A stretch of DNA of 64,000 nt from Owenia fusiformis. Taxonomy: Eukaryota; Annelida; Polychaeta; Sabellida; Oweniidae. The translations under genes and the position numbers were made by a program. Location of the stretch: positions 3,100,001 to 3,164,000 of the forward strand of contig CAIIXF020000009.1 of the NCBI GenBank assembly GCA_903813345.2, given 5' to 3'. Positions 44,898 through 57,797 of this stretch are shown here, piece after piece (within the stretch, counting starts at the first letter, position 1; the number at the start of each line of letters is the position of its first letter). Under the pieces are notes generated by a model, which saw only the letters and a program-made list of their open reading frames with translations, did no database searches and had not been told where the DNA came from.

Positions 44898-45033
44898 TTA
44901 TTGAATGATTTGAAGTGCAATGCAGGATATATTCTGTCTCGACATTCTGTATTGGCACTCGACTTCCTCTCGTTCCAATACAAACTTTCTCGAGCAGAAT
45001 ATATCTTGTATTGCACTTCAAATCATTCAATAA
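44898..45033. mobile_element. Foldback element with arms of about 60 bp
   Basis: TTATTGAATGATTTGAAGTG (44898) and its near-exact complement CACTTCAAATCATTCAATAA (ends 45033) continue inward through ATATATTCTG and TGTATTGG-type blocks. It adjoins the 44785-44877 hairpin; together they may be one composite foldback. Overlapping open frames on + are by-products. Confidence 0.9.
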
Positions 45034-45685
45034 CTATAGTCTTTCCATTTCAACCGATAACATACTGATTGTGGTCTTGTCCGAATCATTATCATGGAAT
45101 ATGATTCGTTTGTTCGCAGGTCTGATTAAGATGATTAACTATCAACTAGTAGGTGCCGATTTAGAAGAATTAAAAAGGCATTAGGAGCGATCACAATGAT
45201 TACCTATGTCTTCATTTTCACTTTTTGTGATACTCACTCAACTTCTCGATTTAAATGTACGTATAATTGCTCTCCAGGGTCTTTTTGAAATTTTTAATCC
45301 ACTACTAAATGCTTGTCTGCTAGGTCAAAACAATCCATCCAACAAAAAATTCCATTGATTAAGATATCTACAAAAAACATCTGTTGATTAATAAATATAA
45401 CCGTTGCGAAATGATCAACATACAAGATCGGCTAAACAACAACTTGTTTCTCGCTCTACAGGTCAAATCCAATGTATATCATTAGAATATGGTGACACTT
45501 TTCCTTACATGACTTTGTTCGTCCAAGCATGCAAGAAGATATGCTTCTTTAGAATACCGTTCCATATCAAAGTAATTTGTGTGTACGCTTCTTTCTTTAA
45601 AGCAATGGATGATCTATTTTTCATTTAGTCACCTTGACTAGTTAAATAATGTGTTATTTACAGTGGTGTTATTTTATTCTTATAG

Positions 45686-45746
45686 GCTCCATATGCGACT
45701 TCGATCTCGCGTTTTCTTGCGTTTGCTCAAGCTATTAGCTAGGGAG
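45686..45746 (+). CDS. Candidate start exon of an unidentified gene
   Basis: The acceptor TTATTCTTATAG at 45674-45685 and donor GTAAAT at 45747 bracket 61 bases holding ATG at 45693 and 18 codons, MRLRSRVFLRLLKLLARE, phase 0. A basic, leucine-rich N-terminus could be a targeting or membrane-anchor segment. It could be spliced to the candidate 5' exon at 42165-42562. I cannot find convincing downstream exons, so this may be chance. Confidence 0.25.
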
Positions 45747-46320
45747 GTAAATATACACGTTTCTTTAAAACTCGTTCATGAACGTGTACACGTATTGTCT
45801 TCTGTGGATTAGTTCTCCCATTTGTAGTATTCGCTTAACTGATTGAGAATAAAGGTGTACGGATAATAATTGTCATTAGGTCCCTTGAAAAGTGAAGTTA
45901 GAGGGGGACGGTAATTCTTGGGGGTCAACTATTTCTAAACGTTTACGGGAATGTGTACACGGCTCACTTAAAAACGTGTAACTTAAGCTCCCTGTTTACT
46001 AGACGATACAACCGCATATCACACCAAGTATAGTTGCACTTTCCTTCTTAATGTTTCATATAGGATAGTGAGCTTAACGTATCAAATACAATATGGCTAC
46101 GCTTGATATGTCACTATGCTCTTCTCATTTATAACGCATTAGGAGAGAATTGTAAATAATGAATAACATACAAGTCAATTCAAGGGAATCGTTTATTATA
46201 ACTACACCTGTTTACACATTATGAACGACCGTTTACAATGGAGAGGTTTCACACATGCAACAGGTTGTTGCTATAGCCCCCCCCCCCCCTCACATATGAA
46301 CGAAAACCCACGACGTCAAC

Positions 46321-46395
46321 TTCATTTGTGATCCGCTCGATTACGCTGGTTACCGTAACAATTCGTTTTGGTAACAAAATGTCGGGACGTCGAAG
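46321..46395. repeat. Reverse-complement copy of the repeat at 1-78
   Basis: GATTACGCTGGTTACC and TTCGTTTTGGTAACAAAATG then TCGG are shared with the complement of 1-78. The internal hairpin is mutated here (GTTACCGTAACAATTCG). A poly-C run of about 13 lies just upstream at 46278-46290. Confidence 0.7.
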
Positions 46396-49300
46396 GTACG
46401 ATTTTTCTTTTTTCCTTATTTCACGCGTTGTAGGCAGAATCCTCACGACGTTTTTTTCTCACAAACGTGTATCAGCATCATATGTTTTAGAAAATGCACA
46501 TGCTTGCGAAAAAATAGCTCAGACGACAAAAGAATCGTCGATTTAATTCCTCTAAATCGTTGGTACCTTAAATCTGCCTTGGAGAACGGTTATCACCCAA
46601 ACTTACTTTTGTTAGAATACCAAATAGAGTCTGAAATAGATCACTCACCTCGATATCGAAAAAAGAAATTTCAGTTTTGATCGACTGCAAAATTCAAGTT
46701 GAGCTAAAAGGTTTTCGTTCAGTGTGATATTAACATCGTTTTAACTAATTTTGCACCCGATAGAGGGCTTTTGACCTCTTTTTAATAACGCCACCTGGTG
46801 ACAGTCAATTTTCCCGCGAAAATGACAACTGGCAAAACTAGAAATCTCGCCACCTATTGTAGGTTGATCGAGTTAAATTGATATTTTCCAACGAAGGAAG
46901 AAAATTTGCACAAGAGTCTTAAATCGTATAAATATTATGAGCATTCTTCCTTTAATATCTAGGATTGAAGTAAAATAAAACATGTCAATATAACGTTTGG
47001 TTCTTATGATACCCTTCACTATTGTTAAGGTATGTTTAGAAACGATATTGTAATCATTTGTTCGTCAGCATTGTGCTTCGTCATTATGATAGTCGGAAAT
47101 TGATGCCAAGAGGAATAGTGAAGGGCAAATTTACGATAATTGATATTTTTTAAATTCCATGGGTTCTGCTATTCTACCGCATCCTGCGCAATGCGTATTG
47201 AGATTGACGACACTAAACATGTATATTTGCTATTGTGCTTTCAACTCAACTGTTTACCATGACCATGCAATATATTGAAAATATTGCTTACTGTTTCTTA
47301 AAAACAGCTTTAATGGTGATTTTGTTGGACAAAAGTCAAATTTTGCTATGGAAATTCGGACAACATAACATATATGCATCACGTCCGTCGACGATTTCTA
47401 ACTGGTTAATAAAATATGTTTCCCACAACCTCTCAAAAGGGGTTGTTTGATATGTCGTACTCATTAAAAAAACTAACACATTTTATAATTTCCATATGTT
47501 TTGTATCCTCCAACACATACTCAACATATTCAATTTACTAAAAAATCGAATTAATTGAGAATTTATATGACAATCATTTCAATACTACATCGGATTAGTT
47601 TAATTTCTGAAAATAATTGTTTGAAATAATTTATGTGCATTGATTAAATCTTAATGTTTGGAGGATACACAGTATTGGACAGCAGAACCTAAATCCAGAA
47701 CAAAATCAACAATATTTTGTCTGATGTTTTCATTGTCTGTCATTTAAGAGGTAGCCCCGAAGGGCACTTTCTGGCGAAATCTCAAACAAATGATGCACCA
47801 GCAATGTTTATTTAAACATTGTGTTTGATGATGCAAAATATAAGACAAATGGTATATGGATAGAAAAAGCATTTCATTGCATGGGTAACACACATCTAAC
47901 ATCGCCCTTTTAAGACCTGATGTCAAACATATTTTTTATGTAGTATGAAAAATATTAACGCAATCGATGCCCTGTATGTACTGTAATCCGGTTTTGTATT
48001 ACAACAATCAAAACAAAACTTTTTTGACAAAAATCCTAATTTAAGCTGTTTTTGAGAAATAATAAGCAATATTTTCTTTTTTCTTTTTTATAACTATTTG
48101 TGATGACTTTGAGATAACGCATATCAAATGAACCAGGTACAAATACACACAGCACAGACTTCAGTAAAACAATTGATTTTGAAAATATCAATTATCGTAA
48201 ATTTGCCCATAAATACATCAATCGGACACGTCCCTATGATAAATACACCAGTAGCATTTGGAATTGTTATTAAAAATACTTCTTATACAATTCGATTTTA
48301 ATCATAATCAAACCATCCATATCCTGATTTTTTTAAGTGAAAAAAATATCATAACAGTTTTTTAGAAGTGGTTATAATGATGCAGGTAGTAATATAGAGA
48401 TAGAAGTTAGTTATAATGATACACTTGAACATGCTATATAACTATAAATGTTACTAGAATTGCTATTATTAGCTAGTGTGGTTTGATAAATTCCCATAAT
48501 TGCCTATTTGAAATTCAAGGATTTCTGGGGATGTATAATAAGCATTATATTCATGCTGCACTAGATTTAATTTTATTACCGTAACGTTATTATGAAATAA
48601 TCAATAAATATATCTAGGAAGTCGACCATGATTAAACTAAGTGTTACAAATACTGAATTCAAAAGATAAACTTATATTATTATTGGATTCATGGCCGATA
48701 AAAATATATATTGAAAACCATAATTTACGAGCAATATTTGAACCAATCGCATTTAAAACAGTGATGTGTAATGTTAAGCGAATTGGACATAGCTATAGCT
48801 ATTTACATATTACATAAAAAAAACTCGAAACGATTGTCTAAAATATATTGCGAAATCTTGTAACATAATTATTAAAATTCAAAATGCACGTAGGCAGGCA
48901 GGCCAATTCCAGTCAGTTTAAGTGGCTTTTCAGAGAGTCAACGTTCTAATTGTCCTTCAACATAAATGTAATCATCCAAAGATCATCTTAATTTACTCTA
49001 CCTGTTCATAATGACTGACAATAATTTTGCAGACCCTTCGACACTAGGCCATGTCTCCGAGATCCCCCGAACGAGACCCATTTTGACACAGTCGATGCGT
49101 GTTCATAAAGATGTATGTCTCGAGAAATGGTCTAAGTCACCAACCCGGCGATAGGTCAACAATTTATAGACATTACCCCATTGTCATCTCTATCTGTTTG
49201 CCTTTTTGATACATTTCCTAGGAGGGGAACAAACTAAATGGCCAAATTAAAAAGAAAATTTAAAAACTTATCAATGTTACTGAAGTTAGATCAATACCAT

Positions 49301-49929
49301 AATAAGCATTCAATATTCTATCGACGCATAACAAATCAAGACGGTTTCTTAATTATTGAGAGTTATTCCACAATTAGTGGGTAACATTTTTTGTGCTACC
49401 CTGTATTTTTGTCATTCGATTATTTGCTGTACATGACAATACTTTTTATAAAGTCACCTATAGCTAGATCACCTTGTATTGTTTAATAAGTGTTAGTAAA
49501 AACGACAAATGGATGGGCGTCAATTCCTAGAATTACAAATTGGATCCAATGCCTAATGAACTAAATGTGTCTTCTCTCTCGAAAGACAAATGAGATAATC
49601 AGCACCCGTCTGAGGAAAACTCATATATTTCGAGATAAGTATATTCCGATTTTAACCTAGCGCAACAATGACGAATGTTTCTATCTGATTTCTCTCGAAA
49701 ACTGGCTTTATTTAATTTGATAATAAACGAGGCAATCGTAATTATTTTATTGTGCTATTAATATGCAACACCAAGTACATATATCACGCAATGTTTAACA
49801 TGAATATTTCATTGAAAAACTAGTTTTCATTGGGGACGGAAATTATTTGAAATTATGATTAAACGATCATTTTAACTTTGTCGTGTATTCTGCCGATTTA
49901 GATAAATTAAACCCACCGATTATTTTTAG
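46396..49929. other. Gene-free 3.5-kb stretch
   Basis: AT-rich, no exon, RNA gene or organised repeat recognised. Confidence 0.4.
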
Positions 49930-50089
49930 AATGGGTCTGCTGTGCAGCCAATTCAACATTCTGACAGAAAATGATTTGGAATTATGCTTAAACATGCATT
50001 TTGGACTAACGGAGGAGAGGCACCAACGAGCTCGTGACCATTTACATAAACTATACCAATCATTTAGCCACACCAATCATTCTGTGTAG
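49930..50089 (+). CDS. Candidate terminal exon of an unidentified gene
   Basis: After the acceptor TTATTTTTAG (49920-49929) an open frame reads MGLLCSQFNILTENDLELCL, then NMHFGLTEERHQRARDHLHK and LYQSFSHTNHSV before TAG at 50087. Composition is protein-like (mixed charge, predicted helical, no low complexity), and the frame is open upstream to 49883. No domain recognised and no partner exon found; the phase does not fit the 45686-45746 candidate directly. Confidence 0.3.
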
Positions 50090-50504
50090 TAGTATTCATG
50101 CTGAGTGATTTTGTAATATACTGTTTCGAATCTTCCGATGATCTCAAACCTATTTCACTCGAGTGCTTATCGTTTCTTGCAGTTCGTTGACAGTCTCACT
50201 TTGTTCTAAAAAATAAGCGAACCTAGCGTGTGTCTGACTTATACATATACCTCCATTTTAATCATATATAAAATAGCACGAGTATAGTAAGTGTTAATTA
50301 CTTGAAGGGTAAATTATGAATGTTAAAGTTGTATTTTATTTTGTCTATTATTTAACCCGAAAGGCATTTACATTACATAATTTGCAAATTGACAACCAAG
50401 TTTTTGTTTTCAGATTTTACCTTTCGCAGATAGACATGCAAACAATTATTCAAGTCTGTTCATAGAAAGTTCAGATTATGTTTCAACAATAAAAGTCTGT
50501 TATT

Positions 50505-51795
50505 TCAAGTCGAGTTGAAAATGTTATACTATGACTCAAAACTAGGATGATGTTGTGGAATTCGAATCTCGTTGAAAGGGGTAAGCTTTGGCTCAAAACT
50601 CGGATGACATTATCGAATTCAAGTTGAGTTGATTGAAAGGGTTAAACTATTGATCAAAACTAGGATGACATTATGGAATTCAAGTCTAGCTGATTGAAAG
50701 GGTTAAACTATTGCTCAAAACTAGGATGACATTATGGAATTCAAGTCGAGTTGATTGAAAGGGTTAAACTATTGCTCAAAACTAGGATGACATTATGGAA
50801 TTCAAGTCGAGTTGATTGAAAGGGTAAAACTATTGCTCAAAACTAGGATGACATTATGGAATTCAAGTCGAGTTGATTGAAAGGGTTACGCTTTTGCTCA
50901 AACTGGGATGACATTATGGAATTCAAGTCGAGTTGATTGAAAGGGTTAAACTATTGCTCAAAACTAGGATGACATTATGGAATTCAAGTCGAGTTGATTG
51001 AAAGGGTTACGCTTTTGCTCAAACTGGGATGACATTATGGAATTCAAGTCGAGTTGATTGAAAGGGTTAAACTGTTGCTCAAAACTAGGATGCCATTATG
51101 GAATTCAACTCGAGTTGATTGAAAGGGTTAAACTTTGGCTCAAAACTAGGATGACATTATGGAATTCAAGTCGAGTTGATTGAAAGGGTTAAACTATTGC
51201 TCAAAACTAGGATGCCATTATGGAATTCAACTCGAGTCGATTGAAAGGGTTACGCTTTTGCTCAAAACAAGGATGACATTATGGAATTCAAGTCGAGTTG
51301 ATTGAAAGGGTTAAACTATTGCTTGAAACTAGGATGACATTATGGAATTCAAGTCGAGTTGATTGAAAGGGTTAAACTATTGCTTGAAACTAGGATGGCA
51401 TTATGGAATTCAAGTCGAGTTGATCGAAAGGGTTAAACTATTGCTAAAAACTAGGATGACATTATGGAATTCAAGTCGAGTTGATTGAAAGGGTTAAACT
51501 ATTGCTTGAAACTAGGATGGCATTATGGAATTCAAGTCGAGTTGATTGAAAGGGTTAAACTATTGCTAAAAACTAGGATGACATTATGGAATTCAACTCG
51601 AGTTGATTGAAAGGGTTAAACTATTTCTCAAAACTGACATTATGGAATTCAAGTCGAGTTGATTGAAAGGGTTAAACTATTGCTCAAAACTAGGATGACA
51701 TTATGGAATTCAAGTCGAGTTGATTGATTCGATTAAACTATGGCTCAAAACTATGCCATTTTAGAATTCAATGTGCGTTGAAATGGTCAAAACAT
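50505..51795. repeat. 61-bp minisatellite, about 20 copies
   Basis: The unit includes CTCAAAACTAGGATGACATT, ATGGAATTCAAGTCGAGTTG and ATTGAAAGGGTTAAACTATT. Central units are nearly identical; the outer two at each end are diverged. Variant units (ACGCTTTTGCTCAAACTGGG) occur at 50887 and 51008, 121 bp apart, and TTGCTTGAAACTAGGATG variants cluster at about 51320-51510, showing block duplications of two or more units. GAATTC is present once per unit. Confidence 0.97.
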
Positions 51796-53439
51796 GGAGG
51801 AAGGCTGGGATGACGATGTGTTATTTCAGTTGAAGTTCAACCGTTAAACTTTAAGACCTGGGAAGAAGATTGAACAATATGCTCAAATTGATTAAATGGG
51901 TAAAGCCTGTTCCAAGAAAAAGCAGTTGTATACGGGTTTTCTAATAAATATCATGGCTATTTTGCTGAACCGTTTCAAGTGATCTAGGTAATATTGGCTT
52001 GCTACAGATTACCCCTAATGATACGATGGTCTGCAGGTAGTAATAATTGCGAAAGGAGTTATATATTTGTAGATACATTATTTCTAAAGAAGCAATGGCT
52101 TTAAAACCAACATATAGAATGGTTTAGGTTTTCACGAAGTCTTCACTGCGTGCGGATACCACAGCGAGAGTACAATTATGGACAGCGGTTAATCCAAATT
52201 TTGCTAACAAATTTTATGTTTTTGAATGAATTTTAATATGAAAATCCTGCGTTGGTCTGATGATCCCATTACAATTGAACTAATATCTGTGTTAGGCAGA
52301 GCAATCTAGTAATAACATTATGCATTTAGATTGGTTGCACTTTCACGATCAGAAGACTTGCATTTGTCAATTATACATCCCCTGGATTATATCATAACAG
52401 TAACATATCAATCATGCTCAATCATTTTTTTTCTCCGAGATTAACTTTTACCTAATTGAATTTACATGTTTACGTCAAGTATTCATCTAAAAATATGTAT
52501 GGTAACAGAATTACGTATGATAAGGGATAAAACACCTTTATTGTTAGCCTGTTTAGTAAACCGTTCATTTGATCGATTGTCAAGTAATCGATTTTGGCAT
52601 TGTCACATATGATGAAATTATTATACATGACAATGAGTATACTCACATCTTCCTATTAATCTTAATTACATTTCATATGGAATACGTATGTAGATAGGCT
52701 GTATAGTATCGATGTCTAAAATATATTACCGTTGAAAGTTACCGTTGGACAGTCAGTTGAAAGATAACTTACAAAATCATGTATATAATTTTCTCGGTAA
52801 TGTGCAAGAATTAATCTTAATCTTATATTTTCATTAAACCTGTTATTGATTCAATAACTCATCAAACATCACAAGGCAAATGGAGGTCAATAATATACTT
52901 AAGAGAACAACGTTACGTCAATTACGTCATGAATTGATTTTTTTCAGTACTGTTCGACATGTTTATTAGGAGAGGAATACTCAGCTAGACATAAAATGTA
53001 TTGTTGTAATGTACTCTTGACTAGTAATGATGAGTTTTGATACCACGGTCAAGGGCCAACCTTAAAGGTATCTCTGTTATAATTTGGTAATCATACTCGG
53101 CGTCATATTTTGCAGATTGCAAATTATTCCATGTAGGATATTTTTCAAAATTATTAAATGTTCCCATTATTGCAAAAAGCTGCAAGAATGGCATCAGACC
53201 GACACCACGTTACATGCCTCACTTGCATTGATTGAGTAGGGTTGGATAATTGTCTAACACGTATATTGGTGCTTTATGGGTTAAAGTTGATTTTTTCATT
53301 ATAATAAAATACACTGTTATTGAAATAAATGTGCAATTGAACGAGAACCCAAGTGTGACATCCTTTCAATGACATTTGCATTATTGGATTATTTTAAATT
53401 TGAATACATCATATGAATGTATGATATCTTTTGAAATAA
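51796..53439. other. Gene-free stretch
   Basis: AT-rich, nothing recognised on either strand. Confidence 0.4.
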
Positions 53440-54410
53440 TGATTGGATAAATCTGTTGAATAGAGGATATCTTGTAAAACGATGGGGATCCAGTTCTCGC
53501 AATACATCAAACGCACACTATCTCTCTTACGTTGTGCTTCATATAATTCGTGAAGTAGGAACGCCCATATCGTATATCACTCTGTTGAACAGATGGTATC
53601 TTGTAAAACGACGGGGATCCAGTTCTCAAAATACATAAGACGCACACTTGAGAGTTTAAGCTAGCGATATTTTTCACAACGTAACCATGAACGCAAAGCA
53701 TATTTGAAACATTCTCGTTTCGTAAGACATTTAGAGCTACAACATGTATGGCATGCATCATTTTCTTCAGAAATCATTATAATATGCATCGAAATCAAAA
53801 TTGCCAGAATTATATTCAAAAGACATGAGTATAATGATTCCCGTTGCTACCAACGTGACATATTGCAAATCTCAAGTAGACTAAGTAGCGCTTGTTTTTA
53901 TGTGCGCTATATATGATACATTACTATATCGATTCATTGACTATGCGTTCACGGTTACGTTGTGAAAAATATCGCTAGCTTAAACTTTCTATTATGGTCG
54001 AGGTAGAAACGCCCAAATTGCATACCACTCTGTTGAATAGATGGTATCTTGTAAAACGACGGTGATCCAGTTCTCACAATACATCAAACTATTGGATTTC
54101 AGTTGTGACAATATATCAGAGGCACGGGATTATGTTCATCCCAGAAACGCTCCCATTTTACAATAGATGCTATATTGCCGAGTGATGGAGCTTCAATTCT
54201 CGAAATGTATCAGACGCACGCAATTTCTTTTACACGATTGTATTATACTCCATCTTATGTTTGAGGGACGCTCATATTTTATCCCACTCAGTTGAATATA
54301 TATTTTGTAAAGTAATAATCAGTCCCAACAACACATCAAAATCACATGATCTCTTAACAAGGTATACAGTAAGGAACGCCCATATACACTGACTGACTTT
54401 GTTGAAATTA
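53440..54410. repeat. About 128-bp diverged tandem array
   Basis: Units share CTCTGTTGAAYAGATGGTAT, CTTGTAAAACGACGGGGATC, CAGTTCTCRCAATACATCA and AGGAACGCCCATAT. Unit starts are near 53453, 53582, 54030, then more diverged copies at about 54155-54410. The second unit is split by the MITE at 53660-53979. Confidence 0.85.
53660..53979. mobile_element. 320-bp MITE flanked by TTAA
   Basis: The ends GCTAGCGATATTTTTCACAA (53660) and TTGTGAAAAATATCGCTAGC (ends 53979) are perfect, and inversion continues to about 43 bp. TTAA flanks both sides (53656-53659 and 53980-53983), as with piggyBac-type target choice, although TTTAAGC/GCTTAAA could also be TIR. It interrupts a tandem unit, so it is younger than the array. 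Confidence 0.88.
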
Positions 54411-55030
54411 GTTGGGGTATCATATTTGAAATCTACATGTAAAATTGCACCTAGTGACCCCCCTCCTCTGCGATTTTTTATTACAAGTTTTCTTTCATAA
54501 TGAATTGTTGGTGCAAAAAAATGCTTCGCTGCCCTAAAGAATAATCTATTATCTTTCGAATACATCTGAAATAATGGTAAAACCTTTCTAGAACTAGAAG
54601 TTACACACTTTCAAAGATACCAGGTATAGCAAAATCCAATTGATTTAGTATGCAGATATGTATCAATATAATTCCGGTCCATGATATTACCTAGCAACTT
54701 CCTAGCAACGTTGCAAACAACGAAGTAGTGAAATTGAAAAATTGGGAGTAGGGGAGAATAAAATGTTATGTTTAAAATTTGGAAGAAGGTATCATCATAA
54801 TTCTGAAACAACAGTGGGCATTAACATTTAGGAATACGCAAAAAATCGAAAGGTATTCATAAAGTAGTTTTTGAAAAAATCTGTAATCTCTCAAATTCGT
54901 GAGGAGAACGCGTTTCGCGACTACTTGTCGATTGACAGTCAATGTTTTATGAATTTCAATTTTACCGGCATCAAGTTCCAACCATCATAACTCTCTGCTC
55001 CTGTGGCTCAATCTAACATACTAAAGATTC

Positions 55031-55051
55031 TGCAAGGGGGATCCCCCTGCA
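55031..55051. repeat. GGGGGATCCCCC palindrome
   Basis: TGCA-A-GGGGGATCCCCC-TGCA, a perfect core of 12 with matched flanking TGCA. It is unusual in an AT-rich context. Confidence 0.8.
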
Positions 55052-55623
55052 GATATTAGGATTACATCGCAAAACATAAACATTCTTCACAACATACTAT
55101 ATATGAAGGCGAGTTTCACTCTAGAACATATAATGTAATATTATATTATTCGACAGTGCTTCCGACAAATCCTAAGTGTTACGAAACCTTTCTTACAATC
55201 CCTTAAATAACTCTGCACGGAAATTGAATGCCCTGGGGTAACAAGGAGTGTAAATGAGCCTGGGTTTATATTACCTTTCCTGAGCTATCATTTCGTTGTT
55301 AGCTTAACATCCTCTTTATCATACCTACATGTATTTTCTTGAATTATATGAACATTTCCATAAAGCATATAGCGATCACTACTAAGACTTAAAAAAATTA
55401 ACTTGATCGAGTTTAAACTTGAGAATTGAAATAGCAGACGTTCCCTGTATCGATTGGAAAAACTGTTATTTACTTGCCCATTATCTGCTAAATTGTTCAA
55501 TTTGTGTGTTGATTTCTGTTGATTGTTAAACAAAAATCAGGGCTATTAAAACATCAAGTTTTCGCGGAATACGTTTTCGCGGAATAATAATCTGCGCATG
55601 CGTCGTAAGTAACTTGAAATGAA

Positions 55624-55749
55624 ATGGCGGAGAATGCCATAACATATTTAAACTTTCGTTTTACAATGGGTCTAGGATCATTGGACGCACTCGACGCGTC
55701 TATAAAAGTGCTTGCCGAGTCGGATGAGTACAATATGCATTATTTGTAA
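55624..55749 (+). CDS. Candidate 41-codon small ORF or first exon
   Basis: ATG at 55624 in the context GAAATGGCGGAG, then MAENAITYLNFRFTMGLGSL and DALDASIKVLAESDEYNMHY L stop. The codon pattern and local CpG content (GACGCACTCGACGCGTC) differ from surrounding DNA, and an upstream CpG-rich GCGCATGCGTCG box could be a promoter element. No domain recognised; GTACAA after codon 36 would be a weak donor if it is a first exon. Confidence 0.25.
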   Translation: MAENAITYLNFRFTMGLGSLDALDASIKVLAESDEYNMHYL

Positions 55750-57797
55750 TTTTAGCCAAAATTGCATTTCATTTCAGCGCTACTGCGAGATTTTATGACT
55801 GTTCTATTAGACCCTACAAACAAACCCACATTTACTATAATTTACAATTTTTACGCTGCTTGATATGCGACAGTTATGGCAAACATAAAGAAATTGATAA
55901 GCTTAATATTTGAAAATAACCTTCGGTTTCTACACGTAAATCACCAATTATAAATTCAAACCAAATATATGTACACTGTGTGGCTAAAATACTTGGTATA
56001 CTTATTTTGCCTTTGTTCATGTAATGCTTGTTTTTCATATCGTTCGGGATGGGTGTGCTTTTAATGATAAATAACTCCGAGATGAATTTTAGTATAACTA
56101 GACAACAGCAACGCCAAAGCGTCGCGAAGTGTATGGCAAGAATCACATAGAATAACACATATAAAAATAGCTACCATTTTGAAAATAGTTGCTCGCTAGC
56201 CAAATTGTCATCAGAGAGTGAAATATGCTTCTTAGTATGAAATTTCAACAAAATCACACACGTCATTTAAAAGGCCTACTTGCCAAAATGTCATGATACA
56301 TGTACCTTGCTTATAAGTATTCACATGTCAAAGATCAAAATCGCACTATCAATTTTTAGGTTAAAGTAAAAACGTTAATTACGCTCGTAAAAATGGATGC
56401 AAAAATGGCCGCATTCTACCCAAAGTATCAGTTGACAGTGAACCATGCTTCTAGTGTTCACATACCAAATATGAACAAAATCGCTCCACTACCTCTCAAG
56501 TTACAGCAAAAAATCGTAAAATAGCGTGTAAAGGCCGCCATTTTTCAAGATGGCTGTCATGTGTATCTTTATATCTATATTTCTTGTTTTATTAATATCC
56601 TATTTTTACATTTGAAACATATTGCTTTTACAGTTTTATATAATGTACCTTCGTTATTGTAAAATTCGCAATATATGGCCGCCATTTTCAAACGAGCATC
56701 AATTTTGATAATCTGGTTTTCAGAAGAACTTCTACTCACATTGGGTATATGTGTACAAAATATGAACAAAATCGGGCTAACTGTATTTGAGTTATCGCCT
56801 GAACGGGTGGATGTAGGCGTTCCTTTTATCCGTCGTACTTTGTTGGATTGGGCTAATAATTAATGCGTGGAACTTTCAGAAAATCCTGGGACTCCTCTTC
56901 TTGCATGCGAATCAGTGACTGCATGAAGCACAACATTGGGAAATGGTATATGTAATATGTATGTATCAAGCTGAAATATGTTTACACGAAGCCGTAATTG
57001 ATAGCTCACAAAGGTTTAATAATTTAGCGATCACCCCTCGTACAATGTTGGTTAATAATCGGGACAGTATTCCCATACAATGGAGAATAAGTATCAAGTA
57101 CGATTCTGCACTTAACCTAATTGGAATCGACAATATATCAATGCAAAAAGTGTAAATTGATTGAAATTATCACAGGATTAGAATGATCAAAGGCACATAA
57201 AACAATTTTCAATAATCTATAAATATTACAAGACACACATTCTTTACCCATTTTCCTTGTTATAGTTGTTCATTGTGCTAATTCGCATTGGAATCTGATA
57301 TGCTAGAAATAACTTAATATCACATGGATCCGATAGCGTCTCTATTATCTCTTCCCTTAGGTAGATTCTACACATTATGTAGCATACGTCACACTTTTAA
57401 CTGAATTTGTTCATTTAAACAATATTTGTTGGCATATATGTAAAGTTAAAGTCTTGCCTTAAGTATGCATTGGTCTACTCGTTGTACGTTTTAACCTGAT
57501 TGCGACCAGGCTGAAACGATATCCTTGGGTATATCAGAGATTTCAATTCTGAACAGGTCGGTGATGTCAAGATGTTCGCCAAGAATCGTAATGCATTTGT
57601 TGAATCTGCTTTTAACTACACCCAGTCTGTAAAATCAATATAAATACTAATTTAGGCTGTGAAATACTACAGAAGTCGTGCGACGCATCTTTAAATAACA
57701 ATTAACAATGTCAAGATCCTCAGTAGCACTACGGATGGAAAGGCTATGATATTTTCGTAGTGTGTTAAGTAGCAACAGCAAAAAAGAAGGCGTGACG

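Larger units (their letters stand above)
54411..57797. other. Mostly gene-free stretch
   Basis: It contains one short CpG-bearing open frame (55624-55749) and a G/C palindrome (55031-55051). The rest is AT-rich with several NNNATGGCCGCCATNNN-like stretches (56385-56700) but no exon I can defend. Confidence 0.4.

Noticed and set aside
46278-46290. Poly-C run (with poly-G at 10449 and 32164) as a telomere-like or regulatory signal
   Set aside because: Isolated homopolymers of 10-13 bases without periodicity; ordinary simple sequence.
50505-51795. 61-bp repeats as a CRISPR array
   Set aside because: The units are contiguous with no unique spacers, and the genome is eukaryotic.
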